From DATEPR01 sp036503065 (lineage in GTDB: Bacteria; Actinomycetota; Actinomycetes; Mycobacteriales; Pseudonocardiaceae), in NCBI GenBank assembly GCA_036503065.1, contig DASXXM010000366.1, positions 1 to 7,828 of the forward strand: 7,828 bases of DNA. Direction: 5' to 3'. Position numbers and translations under genes: made by a program. Below the pieces are notes generated by a model that saw nothing but the letters and a program-made list of their open reading frames with translations, was not told where the DNA came from and did not search any database. Positions 6,517 to 7,828 of the stretch are shown here, in pieces (position 1 is the stretch's first letter; the number at the start of each line of letters is the position of its first letter).

Positions 6517-6682
6517 CAGGGAACCGGCGGACCGAGCGAGTCGTCTGCCACAGACCGCGCTCCGGCGCCGAAATGAGCCCAGCCGCTTGGCGTAGCCCGC
6601 ATGGGCGCAGCCCCCACCACTCCACGGGGGACGTCCCATTTCCAATCTACCGTCTGTCAAGCCTCAAATGGGGGAGTTGCCG
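6517..6682. other. Gene-free stretch after the regulator, with small inverted repeats
   Basis: No supported gene. Several short symmetric elements are crowded here: GTCTG/CAGAC (6543-6547 with 6551-6555), the palindrome CGGCGCCG (6563-6570), GGGACGTCCC (6628-6637), and CCCATTT at 6635-6641 with AAATGGG at 6666-6672. The segment 6571-6625, with alternating GCC/GGGC blocks, has the look of an interspersed intergenic repeat, but this cannot be shown from one copy. No clear terminator for the regulator gene sits immediately after its stop codon. Confidence 0.4.
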
Positions 6683-6720
6683 GCAATCTGTGGATAGCCG
6701 TGGAGTTGTCCACAGATTGC
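6683..6720. promoter_or_regulatory. 12-bp inverted repeat carrying two convergent DnaA-box-like sites
   Basis: GCAATCTGTGGA at 6683-6694 and TCCACAGATTGC at 6709-6720 are perfect inverted repeats separated by 14 bp. They contain TGTGGATAG (6689-6697, the reverse of CTATCCACA) and TTGTCCACA (6706-6714). The latter equals a DnaA box form common in high-GC actinobacteria (TTGTCCACA), and the former differs by one base from TTATCCACA. Two boxes of opposite orientation 8 bp apart could bind DnaA, either as a regulatory or titration site. It is too small and isolated to be a replication origin. A simple hairpin or repeat is the alternative. Confidence 0.5.
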
Positions 6721-6764
6721 TGCCAGGACCTTCAGACACATTGCTGCCAGGACCTTCAGACGCA
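6717..6764. repeat. 24-bp tandem direct repeat, two copies
   Basis: Copy one (6717-6740) and copy two (6741-6764) both begin with TTGCTGCCAGGACCTTCAGA and differ at a single position (A at 6738, G at 6762). Copy one overlaps the right arm of the DnaA-box inverted repeat by 4 bp, and copy two runs into the hairpin that begins at 6763. The unit is a multiple of three and would read as an 8-residue repeat, but no supported gene covers it. It may be a recent slip duplication or a protein-binding iteron. Confidence 0.85.
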
Positions 6765-6800
6765 CTGAGGGCGGGATCCTTGCGGATCTCGCCCTCAGTG
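6763..6800 (-). terminator. Strong hairpin, probable terminator of the DUF7455 gene
   Basis: CACTGAGGGCG at 6763-6773 pairs with CGCCCTCAGTG at 6790-6800. Inner pairs extend this to a 17-bp stem with one G-U position on the + strand and a 4-nt loop (TTGC). It starts 25 nt downstream of the stop codon of the - strand gene. Read from the - strand the loop is GCAA, a GNRA tetraloop, which favours that direction. There is no T-tract, as is common in actinobacteria. It could also stop transcripts coming from the regulator gene on the + strand. Confidence 0.75.
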
Positions 6801-6825
6801 GCTTCGTACGGCGCCTGGTGGCCGG

Positions 6826-7005
6826 TCAGTCCTGCTGTAGCTCCGCCGAGATCTCGAGCAGGCGGGTTTCGTGCTCACGAGCGTGGTGCCCACAGAACAG
6901 CAGTTCGCCGCCTGTTGCGAGCACGGCCCTCACTCGGGCAGCGGCACCGCAACGGTCACAGCGGTCGGCGGCAGTCAACTCGGGGCGGGCGAGCGTTGTA
7001 GGCAT
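6826..7005 (-). CDS. DUF7455-type small zinc-finger-like protein
   Basis: A 59-residue protein with a CxxC pair (C16, C19 in RCDRCG) and a second cluster FCGHH (C38, H40, H41), spaced as for a small zinc finger or ribbon. The core LTAADRCDRCG...GGELLFCGHH is the pattern I know from the DUF7455 family of actinobacteria, often encoded near the primary sigma factor gene. The C-terminal third (about 42-57) is a charged, probably helical segment. The start ATG at 7005 follows GGAGGGAG (7013-7020 on the - strand) with a spacer of about 7 nt. An upstream in-frame ATG at 7047 would add 14 residues that do not fit the family and would bury the ribosome site. The function is not known. Position and zinc ligands make a nucleic-acid or RNA-polymerase-related role thinkable, but that is speculation. 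It has its own putative hairpin terminator and lies about 400 nt beyond the sigma factor gene in the same direction. Confidence 0.85.
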   Translation of the reverse strand: MPTTLARPELTAADRCDRCGAAARVRAVLATGGELLFCGHHAREHETRLLEISAELQQD

Positions 7006-7025
7006 AGGAGTTCTCCCTCCGTCCC

Positions 7026-7045
7026 GGCACCGGTTGCCCGGTGCC
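7026..7045 (-). promoter_or_regulatory. Leader hairpin just upstream of the DUF7455 ribosome site
   Basis: GGCACCGG at 7026-7033 pairs perfectly with CCGGTGCC at 7038-7045 around a 4-nt loop, which on the - strand transcript reads GCAA (a GNRA tetraloop). It ends 5 nt before the ribosome-binding sequence at 7013-7020, so it would sit in the 5' leader and could keep the site open or tune translation. No ligand-binding structure is recognisable around it. Confidence 0.55.
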
Positions 7046-7354
7046 ACTTCCGGCCACGATCACGTCGGTGCCTGAGCCTCGTCGTGTTCGTTGGTTCCAC
7101 TCTTGCAGACGCCTGGGGGTCCGCAAGTGTTCCCGTGCCGTTCCGATGGCACTCACTGGAGATCTACCCGGATGCAGCAGCGCTGCGCAGCACCGCTGTG
7201 CCTCTCGGTAGTCGCTACCAGCGGATTTACCCGCCATAGCCTGCGGCACAACGTGATGGGGGTCACCTTGGGCCGCTTCCGGGGCTCGGTTCGCCCTAAG
7301 AGAACACGACCGATGAGAGTGCCATTTGTCGGGAATCGGGTGTCGTGGAACACA
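7046..7354. other. Gap between DUF7455 leader and sigma factor terminator, no supported gene
   Basis: About 310 bp without a convincing coding region. Open frames on both strands here are rich in Arg, Cys and Pro, lack ribosome sites and match nothing I know. Short symmetric elements are GGTAG/CTACC at 7207-7219 and GCAGCGCTGC near 7175-7185. A weak - strand promoter candidate is TTGTGC (7246-7251) and TAAATC (7224-7229) with a 16-bp spacer, which would give the DUF7455 message a leader of about 210 nt. The composition is less GC-rich than in the genes, as expected for a promoter region. Confidence 0.4.
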
Positions 7355-7389
7355 GAGCCGCCCCGGCCGATGTTCGGTCGGGGCGGCTC
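7355..7389 (-). terminator. Terminator hairpin of the primary sigma factor gene
   Basis: GAGCCGCCCCGGCCGA at 7355-7370 pairs with 7374-7389 to give a 16-bp stem with one T-G position and a 3-nt loop. On the - strand the stem is followed by TGTGTTCC, weakly T-rich. It begins 18 nt after the sigma factor stop codon, the expected place for an intrinsic terminator. Confidence 0.85.
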
Positions 7390-7407
7390 GATCAGTCGTG
7401 CTGTTGA

Positions 7408-7828
7408 TCAGTCGAGGTAGTCGCGCAGCACCTGCGAGCGCGACGGGTGGCGCAGCTTCGACATCGTCTTCGACTCGATCTGCCGGATGCGTTCCCGGGT
7501 GACCCCGTACACCTGACCGATCTCGTCCAACGTCCTCGGCTGGCCGTCGGTGAGGCCGAACCGCAGCCGCACCACGCCCGCCTCACGCTCCGACAGCGTC
7601 GCGAGCACGGACTGGAGCTGGTCCTGCAGCAGCGTGAACGACACCGCGTCCACCGCGACCACTGCCTCGGAGTCCTCGATGAAGTCGCCGAGCTGCGAGT
7701 CGCCCTCGTCGCCGATGGTCTGGTCCAGCGAGATGGGCTCCCGGGCGTACTGCTGGATCTCCAGCACCTTCTCCGGGGTGATGTCCATTTCCTTCGCCAG
7801 CTCCTCCGGCGTCGGCTCGCGGCCGAGG
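7408..7828 (-). CDS. sigA: Primary RNA polymerase sigma factor, C-terminal part (SigA/HrdB/RpoD)
   Basis: The last 139 residues of the housekeeping sigma factor; the 5' part lies beyond the right edge. The visible protein starts within region 3 (LGREPTPEELAKEMDITPEK), continues through the region 3.2 linker (REPISLDQTIGDEGDSQLGDFIED), then region 4.1 (LSEREAGVVRLRFGL) and region 4.2 with its helix-turn-helix (TLDEIGQVYGVTRERIRQIE), which recognises the -35 element. It ends ...SKTMSKLRHPSRSQVLRDYLD. The acidic DEGDSQLGDFIED stretch and the conserved GVTRERIRQIESK block mark a group 1 (primary) or very close group 2 sigma factor; the RDYLD end fits the actinobacterial SigA/HrdB class. The N-terminal region 1.1 and regions 2.1-2.4 cannot be inspected, so SigB/HrdA-type group 2 paralogues are not fully excluded. 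A strong terminator hairpin follows the stop codon. Confidence 0.94.
   Translation of the reverse strand, partial: LGREPTPEELAKEMDITPEKVLEIQQYAREPISLDQTIGDEGDSQLGDFIEDSEAVVAVDAVSFTLLQDQLQSVLATLSEREAGVVRLRFGLTDGQPRTLDEIGQVYGVTRERIRQIESKTMSKLRHPSRSQVLRDYLD

Noticed and set aside
6683..6764. Replication origin suggested by DnaA boxes plus repeats
   Set aside because: Only two boxes, no AT-rich unwinding region and no dnaA, dnaN or rep gene nearby.
5670..7001. Long + strand open frame of 443 codons across the regulator 3' half and beyond
   Set aside because: It overlaps the regulator in another frame, is Arg-rich, has no ribosome site and matches no family; high GC content makes such frames common.
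6956..7353. Several small open frames in the gap between the DUF7455 and sigma factor genes
   Set aside because: No ribosome sites, odd composition and no known motif; the gap is better explained as promoter and leader.
1..7828. CRISPR arrays, tRNA or rRNA genes, transposases, integrases, toxin-antitoxin or phage genes
   Set aside because: Looked for on both strands and not seen; the only tandem repeat has two copies without spacers.

Overview
The window is high-GC DNA from an actinomycete. The codon use, the GC-rich stem-loop terminators without T-tracts, the primary sigma factor C-terminus ending in RDYLD and the small CxxC/CxxH protein next to it all fit Actinomycetota. A Pseudonocardiaceae- or Streptomyces-like soil genus is my best guess. 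Nothing in the window fixes the genus.

Layout, left to right: (1) the 3' two thirds of a superfamily 2 DEAD/DEAH-type helicase on the + strand, cut by the left edge; (2) a regulatory gap with two nearly identical ATGTTGT-N5-ACAACAT palindromes; (3) a four-gene + strand operon: a XylF-type sugar-binding lipoprotein, a single-domain ABC ATPase (XylG type), a XylH-type permease and a ROK-family repressor-like regulator; (4) a gene-free stretch holding a 12-bp inverted repeat that contains two convergent DnaA-box-like sequences, a 24-bp tandem duplication and a strong hairpin; (5) on the - strand, a 59-residue DUF7455-type zinc-finger-like protein; (6) a second gene-poor gap of about 350 bp ending in the terminator of the next gene; (7) the C-terminal 139 residues of the primary sigma factor (SigA/HrdB/RpoD class), cut by the right edge.

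How the genes work together: the binding lipoprotein should capture an aldopentose (xylose is the best guess) outside the membrane, the permease should carry it in, and a dimer of the ATPase should power the step. The ROK protein has an N-terminal winged helix and a sugar-kinase-like domain with an intact zinc motif but no recognisable ATP-binding DxGxT motif. It is therefore a sugar-responsive regulator rather than a kinase, and the twin palindromes before the first transporter gene are its most likely operators. The arrangement resembles the xylFGH/rok7B7 locus known from Streptomyces. No xylose isomerase or xylulokinase is present, so catabolism must be encoded elsewhere.

I do not see a new multi-gene system here. 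The points most worth a second look are the paired operators, the run of strong hairpins between the binding-protein and ATPase genes, the DnaA-box inverted repeat fused to a tandem repeat, and the placement of a sugar-uptake cassette between two housekeeping-type loci.
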